DNA of 64,000 nucleotides, taken from assembly GCF_031884435.1 (NCBI RefSeq), contig NZ_CP134779.1:1736001-1800000 (forward strand), given 5' to 3'. The notes below the pieces were generated by a model. The model had not been told where the DNA came from. It did no database searches and saw only the letters and a program-made list of their open reading frames with translations. Positions 1-10,567 of this stretch are shown one piece after another; the stretch's first letter is position 1, and the number at the start of each line of letters is the position of its first letter. The stretch comes from Bosea sp. 685. GTDB taxonomy: Bacteria; Pseudomonadota; Alphaproteobacteria; Rhizobiales; Beijerinckiaceae. A program made the position numbers and the translations under genes.

Positions 1-630
1 ATCGCGGCGCTGACGGCGGGCGAAAAGCCCGATCCGAAATATGGCAAGGCGGCCAAGCAGCGCTCGACGCATAACAACTATATCACCCTGCCGGTGCTGT
101 TCCTGATGCTGTCTAACCATTATCCGGTGACCTACGCCAATTCGGCGGTGATTCCAGTGCTGGTGGCGCTGATCATCGTCGCGGGCGCGTTGATCCGGCA
201 TTTCTACAATCTGCGCCATGCCGACCATGCGAAGTCACCCTGGTGGTGCTGGGGCGTCGCGATCCTGGCGCTCTGGCTTGCCTTCTGGATTGCGATGGCG
301 TCCTCCCCGGGCGGGCGCGAGCGGCTGGGACTTTCGCCGCTGGCGGCGGCCAAACCCGTGTTGCTGGCGGGAATGGCCTTGCCGCCGGTCGAGATCAGCA
401 ACATCGTCAGCGGGCGCTGCGCCATGTGCCATGCGCCGGAGCCGTCCTGGCCCGGTATCCAGATCGCGCCCAAGGGCGTGCTGCTGCACGAGCCGGAACT
501 CATCGCCGCCCATGCCCGCGCCATCAGGGTGCAAGCGGTGATGACGCATGCGATGCCGCCCAATAATCTCTCCGGCATGACCCAGGATGAACGCAGGGTG
601 CTGGCCGCCTGGCTCGGGAATACCCGCTGA
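1..630 (+). CDS. puuD: Urate hydroxylase PuuD, C-terminal part (5' truncated by window edge)
   Basis: The reading frame is open from base 1 and ends at 630, so this is the last 209 codons of a longer gene. The visible part starts with the STHNNYITLPVLFLMLSNHY segment typical of the PuuD membrane domain. Two hydrophobic helices follow, then a short c-type cytochrome domain with one haem-binding CAMCH motif and a downstream Met-rich stretch (AMPPNNLSGM) that could supply the axial ligand. PuuD is a membrane-bound urate-oxidising enzyme of purine breakdown that passes electrons through its cytochrome c domain instead of making peroxide. The family match is strong. The missing N-terminus lies outside the window, and no other purine-catabolism gene is seen downstream. 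Confidence 0.88.
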   Translation: MAALTAGEKPDPKYGKAAKQRSTHNNYITLPVLFLMLSNHYPVTYANSAVIPVLVALIIVAGALIRHFYNLRHADHAKSPWWCWGVAILALWLAFWIAMASSPGGRERLGLSPLAAAKPVLLAGMALPPVEISNIVSGRCAMCHAPEPSWPGIQIAPKGVLLHEPELIAAHARAIRVQAVMTHAMPPNNLSGMTQDERRVLAAWLGNTR

Positions 631-802
631 AACGGATGCTGGCGCTCACCAAGCCTTGACCTTGTCGCGTGGAAGCTGAACGCCTCGCCGATTTCATTCA
701 GTTTCGGTTCACATCGACCACTGCATTTTCCTCCGCACTGACAGAATGGAGGCTGGTTCCGACACCGGGATCGTCCAGTACTGAGGGGACCGGGGGGTCC
801 GC

Positions 803-3304
803 TTGAACACTTTTCTGAAGAAGGGCGTCAGCTATCGGCTGGCGGCCGTGGGTTTCGTTTGTGTCTGGGTGATCCTGTGCTGGCCATGGCTTTCAGGTTC
901 CGTCACGATTCCATTCGACGCCAAGGCGCATTTCCAGGCGCAGATCCAGTTCCTGGCGCAGGCTCTGCATAGCGGCCAGTCGCCGTTCTGGACGCATAAT
1001 GTCTTCGGCGGCTCCCCCCAGGTCGCCGATCCGCAATCGCTGATCTTTTCGCCCGCGATCCTGCTCGCTTTGCTGACGTCGTCGCCGAGCTTCCGCGAGG
1101 TTGATGCCTATGTGTTGGCGCATCTGCTTGCGGGCGGCCTTGCCCTGCTGATGTTCTTCCGCGACCGCAAATGGCACCCTGCCGGCGGCCTGCTCGCAGC
1201 GATCGTATTCGCTTTCGGCGCCTCGGCCGCATGGCGCGTGCAGCATGTCGGGCAGATTGCGAGCCTTGCCTTCTTCGCCATAGCCTTCTGGCTGACGGCG
1301 CGCATGCTGCAACGCTCCTCGCTGCTCTCCGGCGCGCTTGCGGGCCTCGCCGGCGGTATGATGGTGCTGGAGCCGGACCAGGTCGCGATGCTGGGCGCCT
1401 ATGTGCTGATCGGCATGGTTTTGGCGCATTGGCTCTCGGGCGGCTGGGCTGCTGTCCGCACCAGCCTCGCGCCGATCACGGTGGCGAGCCTGGCCGGGAT
1501 CCTGACGATTGCGCTGCCCTTGCTCTGGACCTGGCTCTTCGCGGAGGCGACGACGCGGCCGGAGATCGATTTCGTCGAGGCAGGCCGCGGCTCGCTGCAC
1601 CCGGCCTCGCTGCTCACCGCCTTCGTTGCGGATCTGTTCGGCGCGCGTGATCCGGCCGTCGATTTCTGGGGTCCCTACAGCCCCGCCTGGAATGCCAAGG
1701 AGCTGTTCCTGTCGCAGAACATGGGGCAGGTCTATATCGGTGCGTTGCCGCTGCTCTTGCTGATCGCGCCCGGCCTGACGCGTGGCTGGCTCTGGGACAA
1801 GGCCATCCGGCCGCTCAGCCTGCTCTTCCTCTTCATGGTGCTGTTCGCGCTTGGCCGCTACACGCCGGCCTTCCACCTGTTCTACGAATATCTGCCGGGG
1901 GTGAAGGCCTTCCGCAGGCCGGCGGATTCGACCTTCCTGATCGGCGGGCTCGGCGCCATCCTCGCTGGCTATGTGCTGCATCGCCTGCTGTCGGAGGAGA
2001 ATCTGGGCTCGCTGAAGCGCGATTTCGCGATCGGAGCCGGGGTCGTGGCGGCGGTGATCGTGCTGGCGCTCGTGGTCTCGGCCGATGAGCGGCATCTGCG
2101 CGACGCGTGGTGGCCTGCAGCGTCCTCCGCGGCGTGGTTCGCCGCGGCGCTGCTGGTGGTGGGCGTCCTGATGCGCTGGCGTGACGGCATCGGCCCGCTT
2201 GCCGCTGCCGTCCTGGTCACGGGCGTCATCGGCGCCGATCTCGGCCGCAATAATGGCCCCAATGAATCGACCGCGCTGTCGCCCGACATGTACGACGTGC
2301 TGCGTCCCGATACGCAAAACGAGACCGTCCGGACGCTGAAGCGGCTTGTTGCGCAGCCGACGGGATCGCCGCGCCGTGATCGTGTCGAACTGCTCGGCAT
2401 GGGCTTCGAATGGCCCAATGTCGGCATGGTGCATGGCTTCGACCATACGCTGGGCTACAATCCCCTGCGGCTGGCTGATTTCTCCGAGGCGGTCGGTACA
2501 CGCGATTCGATTGGCGACCCGAAAGAGCGCAAGTTCACGCCGCTTTTCCCGTCCTATCGCTGCCGCCTCGCCGATCTGCTCGGCCTGCGCTACATCGCGA
2601 CGCCGGTGCCGATCGGCCAGGTCGATTACAAGCTCCATGACGGCGATCTCAAGCTCGTCGCGCGCACCAAGGAGGGCTACATCTACGAGAACCCCCGCGC
2701 GCTGCCGCGTGTGATGTTTGTCGGTGGCTGGCAGATGGCCGATTTCGACGGCATGAAGGCTGGCGGGCGCTGGCCGGATGTTGATCCGCATCAGGCCGTG
2801 TTGCTCGATTCCGAGCCGCCCGATGTGTTGCCGGAAGGGCCGAGCACGGCGCAAGGCGAAGTCAAGCTGGGTCGCTACCAGAACACCGAGATCGAGATCG
2901 AGGTCACGGCGACACAGGCCGGCTTCGTCGTGCTGAACGACATCTGGCATCCCTGGTGGCAGGCGCAGGTCGACGGTGTCGACACGGAGATCCTGAAGGC
3001 GAATGTGCTGTTCCGCGCCGTGCAGGTGTCGGCCGGGACGCATAAGGTCCGCTTCAGCTTCCATCCGATCGAAGGCGCGCTGGCCGAGTTCCGGGATCGC
3101 GTCGATCCGCCGCGCGATATCGAGGACGATCTGCCGGTGCCTGGGCCGCTGCAGCCGCAGATCGCGTCTGGAGATGCCGTCGGCCGCTTCCAGCCGGCGT
3201 TGGCTACGCCGTCACGCGCGACGCTGGAGACGCTGCGTCTGGGTTCTGTGCCGCAGCCTCAGATTGGCGAGCGCTCGCACATGTCCTCGACGCGGGAGTA
3301 CTGA
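803..3304 (+). CDS. YfhO-like polytopic membrane protein
   Basis: 833 residues from a TTG start; the first membrane helix begins about residue 12, so a later start would damage it, and purine-rich GAGGGGACCGGGGGG lies just upstream. About ten to twelve hydrophobic segments fill residues 12-470, with an extracytoplasmic motif after the first helix (PFDAKAHFQAQ) as in GT-C type membrane proteins. A soluble C-terminal half follows, containing NDIWHPWWQAQVDG and FRAVQVSAGTHKVRFSF, which match the C-terminal beta domain of the YfhO family. Some YfhO-type proteins are linked to lipoteichoic-acid or polysaccharide glycosylation; the substrate here is unknown. The gene stands alone between puuD and a convergent reductase. 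The role as a lipid-linked sugar transferase is inference. Confidence 0.7.
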   Translation: MNTFLKKGVSYRLAAVGFVCVWVILCWPWLSGSVTIPFDAKAHFQAQIQFLAQALHSGQSPFWTHNVFGGSPQVADPQSLIFSPAILLALLTSSPSFREVDAYVLAHLLAGGLALLMFFRDRKWHPAGGLLAAIVFAFGASAAWRVQHVGQIASLAFFAIAFWLTARMLQRSSLLSGALAGLAGGMMVLEPDQVAMLGAYVLIGMVLAHWLSGGWAAVRTSLAPITVASLAGILTIALPLLWTWLFAEATTRPEIDFVEAGRGSLHPASLLTAFVADLFGARDPAVDFWGPYSPAWNAKELFLSQNMGQVYIGALPLLLLIAPGLTRGWLWDKAIRPLSLLFLFMVLFALGRYTPAFHLFYEYLPGVKAFRRPADSTFLIGGLGAILAGYVLHRLLSEENLGSLKRDFAIGAGVVAAVIVLALVVSADERHLRDAWWPAASSAAWFAAALLVVGVLMRWRDGIGPLAAAVLVTGVIGADLGRNNGPNESTALSPDMYDVLRPDTQNETVRTLKRLVAQPTGSPRRDRVELLGMGFEWPNVGMVHGFDHTLGYNPLRLADFSEAVGTRDSIGDPKERKFTPLFPSYRCRLADLLGLRYIATPVPIGQVDYKLHDGDLKLVARTKEGYIYENPRALPRVMFVGGWQMADFDGMKAGGRWPDVDPHQAVLLDSEPPDVLPEGPSTAQGEVKLGRYQNTEIEIEVTATQAGFVVLNDIWHPWWQAQVDGVDTEILKANVLFRAVQVSAGTHKVRFSFHPIEGALAEFRDRVDPPRDIEDDLPVPGPLQPQIASGDAVGRFQPALATPSRATLETLRLGSVPQPQIGERSHMSSTREY

Positions 3305-3308
3305 ACGC

Positions 3309-3430
3309 GAGAGCAGGATGCGAAAAAGTGGGAACCGGTTTTTCGCATCCTGCTCTCGCTTCCAGATGAGAGACGGATTCAGATTTCAGATGGGATCACT
3401 TGGTGGTTCCATCTGAATTCATCCGGCTCT
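3309..3430. repeat. Dispersed paired-hairpin repeat, family A copy 1
   Basis: An element of about 120 bp between two convergent genes. The left half is a palindrome with arms GAGCAGGATGCGAAAAA and TTTTTCGCATCCTGCTC. The right half is a second hairpin with TTCAGATGG pairing to CCATCTGAA, then the tail ATCCGGCTCT. A closely similar element lies at 22405-22531. It may also act as a bidirectional transcription barrier between the YfhO-like gene and the reductase gene. Confidence 0.85.
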
Positions 3431-3462
3431 TGACGGGGCGCGTGGCCTCGTCAGGCGTCTGC

Positions 3463-5063
<1,601 letters not shown>

Positions 5064-5280
5064 CGGGGGAACTCCGTTGGTGTCTTGAGGTGGTGGCCTG
5101 GAGCGCTTGTGCCGGCCCGTCATTGCGGGGGGAAGAGGCCGCCGCGTCAGAGCAGTTGTGCCGAAAAGGGCCTGTCAGGTGACGCAAGGAAGAGTTGTAT
5201 TCGCGCAAAAATGCAACGCCTGTCTTGAACTTATCACGCTGAGAGGGCTTGATATGCCCCCCAACAGATGGAGAAGCCTC

Positions 5281-5724
5281 ATGGGTCTGTTCAGTTTCAT
5301 CAAGGATGCGGGCGCGAAGATTTTCGGCTCGACACCAGCCAAGGCCGCCACGGCGGACGAGTTGCAGAAAGAGCTGGCCGGTCATGGCTTGCCGTCCGAC
5401 GTCGCGATCTCGATCGATGGCGACAAGGTCAAGGTCTCGGGCAAGGCGGTCTCGACCGAGCAGGCCGAGAAGATCATCCTGGCGCTGGGGAACACGACCG
5501 GGGTCGCCTCGGTCGAATCCGATCTCGCGGTGACCAAGGAAACCGCCGCCGCCGTGTTCTACACGGTCAAGAAGGGCGACACGCTCTGGAAGATCGCCGA
5601 AGAGCATTACGGCAAGGGCCAGGGCGCCAAATACACCGACATCGTCAAGGCCAATACGCCGCCGGTGAAAAATCCCGACCTGATCCAGCCAGGCTGGGTG
5701 CTACGGATTCCGGCGCAAGCCTGA
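5281..5724 (+). CDS. kbp: Kbp/YgaU-type BON-LysM protein
   Basis: 147 residues, with start MGLFSFIKDAG chosen because GGAG precedes it at the right distance and it aligns with the start of E. coli Kbp (YgaU), which is almost the same length. An N-terminal BON domain (residues 25-85, ending GNTTGVASVESDL) is followed by a LysM domain (about 95-145: FYTVKKGDTLWKIAEEHYG to PGWVLRIP). Kbp of E. coli is a cytoplasmic potassium-binding protein induced under osmotic and other stress; by homology this protein should bind K+. The upstream region to 5063 is shared with a divergent gene. Downstream, a GGCTGCG/CGCAGCC hairpin at about 5764-5787 without a T run could be a weak terminator. Confidence 0.86.
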   Translation: MGLFSFIKDAGAKIFGSTPAKAATADELQKELAGHGLPSDVAISIDGDKVKVSGKAVSTEQAEKIILALGNTTGVASVESDLAVTKETAAAVFYTVKKGDTLWKIAEEHYGKGQGAKYTDIVKANTPPVKNPDLIQPGWVLRIPAQA

Positions 5725-6064
5725 CGCGGCTCAAGGCTCGATCCGACTACGGATCCCAAGACCGGCTGCGTCCCTCAAGGCGCAGCCGCAAGACCGGCCG
5801 GAACGGCCGGCGTGGAAGCCCTGTTTGCGACCGAATCTCCATTATCTCCTGCATGGCGATATGCGCGGATCGTTTCGGCCGGGTATTCAAGCGGCGATCA
5901 CCAAGCTCCGCTTGCTCCAGATCGATGCGCGCCAAGCTGTTCGATCAAGATACCTACCGTTGGCGAGTTGATCGGGAAGGCTGCATCCGGCTCGGCAGCA
6001 TGGTGGCAATTCTGGCGCCCACGCTCTATCTGGTAAATCTGCTGGATTGAGCTGGAGATGTGCC
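5725..6064. other. Intergenic region between kbp and the rhodanese gene
   Basis: A 340 bp stretch without a well-supported gene. It starts with two small GC-rich inverted repeats (GGCTGCG...CGCAGCC and CCGGCC...GGCCGG) just after kbp. Its last 126 bases hold a possible 41-codon ORF listed separately. No tRNA or clear promoter was recognised. Confidence 0.5.
5925..6050 (+). CDS. Possible small protein of 41 residues
   Basis: An ATG at 5925 opens a 41-codon frame with a charged N-terminus (MRAKLFDQDTYRWRVDRE) and a hydrophobic C-terminal half (SMVAILAPTLYLVNLLD) ending just before the rhodanese gene. The layout would suit a small membrane-associated protein. The preceding bases show no good ribosome site, and nothing is known about homologues, so this may be a chance ORF. 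I do not recognise it. Confidence 0.22.
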   Translation: MRAKLFDQDTYRWRVDREGCIRLGSMVAILAPTLYLVNLLD

Positions 6065-6379
6065 TTGATCGTGAAGGATCTCGATATCGACGCCGTCAAG
6101 GCCGGGCTTGCGGATGGATCGATCCTGGTGGTCGATGTGCGCGAGCCGCATGAATTCGCGGCCGGTCATATTCCCGGCTCGACCTCGCTGCCGCTCTCGC
6201 AATTCGACCCTGCCGCCATTCCCGACGAGTCCGGCAAGCGCATCGTCTTCTCCTGCGCGGCCGGCGTGCGCTCGCTGCGCGCGCTCGAATTCGCGCAATC
6301 GGCGGGGCTCGACATCGACAGCCATTATCTCGGCGGCTTCAAGGATTGGGCGATGCAGGGCGGGCCGGTCGAGCGCTGA
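6065..6379 (+). CDS. Rhodanese-like domain protein
   Basis: 104 residues from a TTG codon at 6065; GGAG at 6053-6056 supports this start over the in-frame TTG at 6047. It is a single rhodanese domain: VVDVREPHEFAAGHIPGS is the classic CDC25/rhodanese entry motif, and the active loop is CAAGVRS with the catalytic cysteine followed by the Arg-Ser of sulfurtransferases. The C-terminal GGFKDWAMQGGPVE completes the fold. Single-domain rhodaneses of this type (GlpE/PspE-like) move sulfane sulfur from thiosulfate or persulfides to cyanide or thiols; the physiological acceptor is unknown. There is no signal peptide. It lies 53 bp upstream of a DUF3829 gene on the same strand and may be co-transcribed with it. 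Confidence 0.85.
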   Translation: MIVKDLDIDAVKAGLADGSILVVDVREPHEFAAGHIPGSTSLPLSQFDPAAIPDESGKRIVFSCAAGVRSLRALEFAQSAGLDIDSHYLGGFKDWAMQGGPVER

Positions 6380-6432
6380 GGGCTTGCCGGGCCTGCGGCC
6401 TTCAAGCCCTGGCGGATGACGAGGATTCAGAC

Positions 6433-7383
6433 ATGACGGTTTCCATGTTTTTCCGCAGCGCGACCTTTGCCTTCGCGCTCCTGGCGCTGACACCTGCCGG
6501 TGTTCTGGCTCAGGGAGCCGCGACAACTGCCGCGCCAGCCGCCAACGAGGCCGACCTCCAGGCCGCCATCGCCAAGTCCAACGCCTATACCGCCCTTATG
6601 AACCGGACGTTGCGTGCGATCCAGTCCTGGGAGCGCTATGCGAGCTGGGTCGACATGAAGAAGGGGCCGACCGGCAAGGAGCGCTACATCGACTACGGGC
6701 TCTACAGCCTCTACGACGTCGCCGGCGAGATCAAACGCGCCGAGGAGGCCGTCACCCAGGCGCCGGCGCTGCCGGAGATCGACCAGACGATCAGGCGCTA
6801 CATCAAGGCTTATCAGGAACTCGCGCCGCTGGTCACCAGGGCGGAGCGCTATTACGAGCGCAAGGATTATCGCGACGATAACGCCGCCGAGGGGCGCAAC
6901 CTGCACATATCGATGGTGCCGGCCGCAAAAACCTTCCTCGATGAGCGCGCGACGCTCGATGCCCAGATGCGCGTCTACAAGAAAGGGCTCGATCAGCGCG
7001 AGCTCGCCGCCGTCGAGCAGCGGGAAGGTCGCTCGGTGCGCTGGCAGGTCCGCAACGTCATGATCAACGCCCGAGGGGTGATGGATCTGATGCCGAGCAA
7101 TGAGAAGCCGGTCGTCGACCTCAAGGCGTTCGACGCGGCCGTGGCTGATTATGCCGGCGCGGTGCGCGAGATGGACCGATTCAAGGAGACCGAGCCCAAA
7201 GGCGCGCCCTTCATCGAAAGCCAGGCGAGTTCCTGGCTGGGCAGGCTGAGGGATTTTCGTGATAAGCTCGGCCGCGGCAAGGGCGACGTCCGGCGCGGTG
7301 CGGCCAACGACGCGAACTGGCTCGTCAGCTCCTACAACACCATGGTCTCGCTGTCGGAGACCGCGATCCGCACCATCCGCTGA
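6433..7383 (+). CDS. Exported DUF3829 (YiiG-like) protein
   Basis: 316 residues with start MTVSMFFRSATFAFALLAL and a clear signal peptide ending about LAQG, so the product is periplasmic or lipid-free secreted. The mature part is mostly helical. It carries the family signature of repeated YTALMN.../YYERKDYRDDNAAEGRNLH blocks that I associate with DUF3829 (E. coli YiiG is a lipoprotein member). There is no lipobox cysteine here. The function of the family is not established. The C-terminal half (GAVREMDRFKETEPKG to YNTMVSLSETAIRTIR) continues the helical pattern. It follows the rhodanese gene at short distance on the same strand. Confidence 0.75.
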   Translation: MTVSMFFRSATFAFALLALTPAGVLAQGAATTAAPAANEADLQAAIAKSNAYTALMNRTLRAIQSWERYASWVDMKKGPTGKERYIDYGLYSLYDVAGEIKRAEEAVTQAPALPEIDQTIRRYIKAYQELAPLVTRAERYYERKDYRDDNAAEGRNLHISMVPAAKTFLDERATLDAQMRVYKKGLDQRELAAVEQREGRSVRWQVRNVMINARGVMDLMPSNEKPVVDLKAFDAAVADYAGAVREMDRFKETEPKGAPFIESQASSWLGRLRDFRDKLGRGKGDVRRGAANDANWLVSSYNTMVSLSETAIRTIR

Positions 7384-7488
7384 GCGGGGAGCGATGCGCT
7401 GCATGCATCCCGGCGTGTTGCGTGCCGGGGTGACTGAGCCGCGTTTCTAGGCCAGTCTTTCATTCGACTTATCTGAGGATTGATGCCC

Positions 7489-9798
7489 ATGCGTCCCATG
7501 AAATTCGGATTCGGCCAGCCCGTGCGGCGCGTCGAGGATCACCGCCTGACCACGGGCGCAGGTCGTTACACGGATGATACGGCCGTCGAGGGCGCGCTGC
7601 ATGCCTTCGTGCTGCGCTCGCAATACGCGCATGCCAGGTTCACGATCCGAGACAAGGCTGCCGCCTGCAAGATGAAGGGCGTGAAGTTGATCCTGACGGG
7701 TGAGGACGTCGCCCATCTCGGCGGCATTCCCTGCAAGGGTCTGATCAAGACGATCTCGGGCGAGCCGGTCGTGCCGTTGCCGGTGCCGGTGCTGCCGACC
7801 GATACCGTGCGCCATGTCGGCGAGGCGGTCGCTTTCATCGTCGCCGAGACGCTCGACCAGGCGCGCGACGCAGCCGAGGCCATCGACATTTCCTGGGAGA
7901 CGCTGCCCTCGATAACCGGCATCGCTGCTGCGCTGGAGCCCAAGGCGCCGCAGGTCTGGCCGGACCGGCCGGGCAATGTCGCCTTCGAGGCCGAGCAGGG
8001 CGACAAGGCCAAGACCGAGGCGGCTTTCGCCAAGGCCGACCGCACCGTCTCCGTCACTATCGTCAACAATCGGCTTGCCTCCAACTATATGGAGACGCGC
8101 GCCTGCATCGCCGAATACGACAAGGAGACCAAGCGCTGGACGCTGACGCTCGGCAGCCAGGGCAGCCATGGCACGCGCGACATCCTGGCGAGCTATATCC
8201 TGAAGGTCGATCCCAAGCGCATCCGCGTCGTCACGCCCGATGTCGGCGGCGGCTTCGGCACCAAGATCTTCATGTATCGCGAATACCCGCTGACCATGGT
8301 CGCGGCCGAGATGCTGAAACGCCCGGTGCGCTGGGTCTCCGACCGCACCGAGCATTTCCTCGCCGACACCCATGGCCGCGCCAATCTCGCCACGGCGACG
8401 GTCGCGCTCGACAAGAAGGGCAAGTTCATCGCCCTCAAGGTCGATCTTGCCGCCGAGATGGGCTCCTATCTCTCCCAGTACGGACCTTTCATCCCCTGGG
8501 TCGGGACCACGATGACGCCGGGCTGCTACAGCATTCCCGCCGTGCATGTTCGCTTTAGGGGCGTGCTGACGAATACGACGCCGGTCGATGCCTATCGCGG
8601 CGCGGGCCGCCCCGAGGCGGCCTATCTGATCGAGCGATTGGTCGATGCAGTCGCACGCGAGACCGGCAAGACGCCCGACGCCGTGCGCGCGCTCAACTTC
8701 GTCAAGCCAAGCGAGATGCCGCACAAGACCCAGACCGGGCCGGTCTATGATTCCGGCGAGTTCGAGGGGCATATGCGCCGCGCCATGGACGTGGCTGACT
8801 GGAAGGGCTTCAAGAGCCGCCTCAAGGCCTCGACCAAGGCCGGCAAGATCCGCGGCATCGGCCTCGCCTGCTATATCGAGGCCTGCGGCGGCGGTGGGCC
8901 GGAGAGCTCGACCGTGATCCTCGAGAAGGACGGCATGGTGACCGTGCTGATCGGGACGCAGTCGAACGGGCAGGGGCATGAGACCGCCTATTCACAGCTC
9001 GTTTCTCAGCATCTCGACATTCCGATGGACCGCATCCGCGTCATCCAGGGCGATACCGACAAGGTCGAGACGGGTTCGGGCACCGGCGGTTCACGTTCGA
9101 TCCCTGTCGGCGGCGCGGCACTCGACAAGGCGACTGCGATCCTCTCCGACAATCTCAAGCAGCTTGCCTCGGAGAAGCTCGAAGCCGGCGTGGGCGATCT
9201 CGAGATCGTCGATGGCGCGGTGCGCGTCGTCGGCACCGACAAGGCGCTCGACCTCGCTGCCATCGCGGCGCTGCCGGGCGCGACCTCGGCCATGCTCAAG
9301 GTGCACCAGAGCTGGACGCCGCCGGAAGCGACTTATCCCAACGGGACGCATGTCTGCGAATTGGAGGTCGATCCCGGTACCGGAGCGACCGCGATCCTCA
9401 ACTATGTCGTGGTCGACGATTTCGGCGTGACGCTGAACCCGATCATGCTGCAGGGGCAGGTTCATGGCGGTGCGGCGCAAGGCATCGGCCAGGCCCTGAT
9501 GGAGGAGATCCGCTTCGATACGGAAGGCCAGATGCTGACCGCGACCTTCATGGACTATGCCCTGCCGCGCGCGGTCGACGTGCCGAGCTTCCATTTCGAG
9601 ACGCGCAATGTGCGCTGCGTCACCAATGCGCTGGGTGTGAAGGGTGCGGGTGAGGCGGGCGCCATCGGGGCATGCCCGGCGGTGATGAACGCGATGGTGG
9701 ATGCGCTCGACCGCGCGGCCGGCATCAAGGCGATCGACATGCCGGCGACCCCGATCAAGGTCTTCAACGCGCTGAAGCAGGCCGGGTATCCGCTGTAG
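7489..9798 (+). CDS. CoxL-like xanthine dehydrogenase family large subunit (molybdopterin-binding)
   Basis: 769 residues. The ATG at 7489 is preferred because TGAGGA at 7474-7479 has nine-base spacing; ATG 7483 and TTG 7480 are in frame but too close. The N-terminal GQPVRRVEDHRLTTGAGRY and later GGGFGTK, GSQGSHGTR and VKGAGEAGAIG are molybdenum-cofactor loops of this family. The loop AYRGAGR occupies the position of the AYXCSFR loop of true CO dehydrogenase, so this is a form-II CoxL-like hydroxylase, probably acting on an aldehyde or N-heterocycle. No FAD (medium) or 2Fe-2S (small) subunit gene is adjacent, which is unusual for the family. Two c-type cytochrome genes follow on the same strand. 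There is no Tat signal, so a cytosolic location is likely. Confidence 0.88.
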   Translation: MRPMKFGFGQPVRRVEDHRLTTGAGRYTDDTAVEGALHAFVLRSQYAHARFTIRDKAAACKMKGVKLILTGEDVAHLGGIPCKGLIKTISGEPVVPLPVPVLPTDTVRHVGEAVAFIVAETLDQARDAAEAIDISWETLPSITGIAAALEPKAPQVWPDRPGNVAFEAEQGDKAKTEAAFAKADRTVSVTIVNNRLASNYMETRACIAEYDKETKRWTLTLGSQGSHGTRDILASYILKVDPKRIRVVTPDVGGGFGTKIFMYREYPLTMVAAEMLKRPVRWVSDRTEHFLADTHGRANLATATVALDKKGKFIALKVDLAAEMGSYLSQYGPFIPWVGTTMTPGCYSIPAVHVRFRGVLTNTTPVDAYRGAGRPEAAYLIERLVDAVARETGKTPDAVRALNFVKPSEMPHKTQTGPVYDSGEFEGHMRRAMDVADWKGFKSRLKASTKAGKIRGIGLACYIEACGGGGPESSTVILEKDGMVTVLIGTQSNGQGHETAYSQLVSQHLDIPMDRIRVIQGDTDKVETGSGTGGSRSIPVGGAALDKATAILSDNLKQLASEKLEAGVGDLEIVDGAVRVVGTDKALDLAAIAALPGATSAMLKVHQSWTPPEATYPNGTHVCELEVDPGTGATAILNYVVVDDFGVTLNPIMLQGQVHGGAAQGIGQALMEEIRFDTEGQMLTATFMDYALPRAVDVPSFHFETRNVRCVTNALGVKGAGEAGAIGACPAVMNAMVDALDRAAGIKAIDMPATPIKVFNALKQAGYPL

Positions 9799-10048
9799 AG
9801 CCCGTTCCGATCCGCTTGCATCGCAAGCTGATCGATAAAACGGTCTCCATCTCTAGGTTTAGAAATGGATTCAACGATCAGGTCGCCTCGACCTGATCGA
9901 AATCGGCTCCGGCGCAAGATTGCATTTGCTATAATGCAAATGCCAATCGCGTGAGACCGGCTTGGCGCGAGCGCTGCGCTGTTGTGATCTGGAAAGGTTC
10001 TAACCGGCGTCATCCTGAGCGCCGGACAGCCTTCGGGGATGACGACGC
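9799..10048. repeat. Intergenic region with a perfect hairpin and AT-rich inverted repeat
   Basis: The 250 bp between the CoxL-like gene and the cytochrome c' gene hold no ORF I can support. At 9875-9899 there is a perfect 11-bp inverted repeat (CGATCAGGTCG with a 3-base loop). At about 9922-9941 an AT-rich inverted repeat (TTGCATT...AATGCAA) follows. The last 40 bases resemble the short palindromic family ending in GATGACG. These may terminate the first transcript. Confidence 0.55.
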
Positions 10049-10480
10049 ATGATCCGCTTTGCTCTTGCCGCCACTGCTCTGGTGCTCGGTTTTTCCGCCG
10101 TCATGGCGCAGTCCGATCCGATTGCCGAACGCAAGGCCACGATGAAGATGATCGGCGGAGCCACCGGGCTCGGCGCCAAGATCGCCAAGGGCGAGGAGGC
10201 GTTCGACGCCGCCAAGGTCCAGGGCATCTTCAAGACCTATGTCGACTCCGGCAAGAAGATGGAGACGCTGTTTCCCGACAGCTCCAAGACCGGCGACACC
10301 ACCGCCGGCCCGAAGATCTGGGAAGATCAGGCGGGCTTCAAGGCGTTACAGGTCAAGTTCGAAAGCGATGCCGCGGCCGCGGCGACTGCCGCCACCGATC
10401 TCGCCTCGTTCCGCACCGCATTCGGCACCGTCACCAAGAACTGCGCCGCCTGCCACGAGACCTATCGCATCAAGAAGTGA
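10049..10480 (+). CDS. Cytochrome c' (c-prime)
   Basis: 143 residues with a signal peptide (MIRFALAATALVLGFSAVMA, cleaved about QSDP), so it is periplasmic. The mature part is a four-helix bundle ending in a single haem motif CAACH ten residues from the C-terminus (CAACHETYRIKK), which is the diagnostic arrangement of class II cytochromes c'. Family members bind NO or carry electrons in the periplasm. The gene lies between the CoxL-like hydroxylase and a di-haem cytochrome c on the same strand, each separated by 250-280 bp of repeats, so it need not be in one operon with them. Confidence 0.9.
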   Translation: MIRFALAATALVLGFSAVMAQSDPIAERKATMKMIGGATGLGAKIAKGEEAFDAAKVQGIFKTYVDSGKKMETLFPDSSKTGDTTAGPKIWEDQAGFKALQVKFESDAAAAATAATDLASFRTAFGTVTKNCAACHETYRIKK

Positions 10481-10567
10481 GCGCTGTCGGTTTTTGACGG
10501 CGGCCGGTGGAGCTTTCTGCTACGCGGCGCGTTCCATGCCAGCACTGTATCGGTCTTGCTCGAACAT

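Noticed and set aside
893..3064. A 723-codon open frame antisense to the YfhO-like gene
   Set aside because: It is rich in Arg, Gln and His as expected from reverse reading of a GC-rich gene, has no family motif, and the plus-strand frame shows clear membrane helices and a known C-terminal domain.
7489..9798. Aerobic CO dehydrogenase (true CoxL)
   Set aside because: The active-site loop is AYRGAGR and lacks the Cys of the form-I AYXCSFR loop; no coxM or coxS is adjacent.
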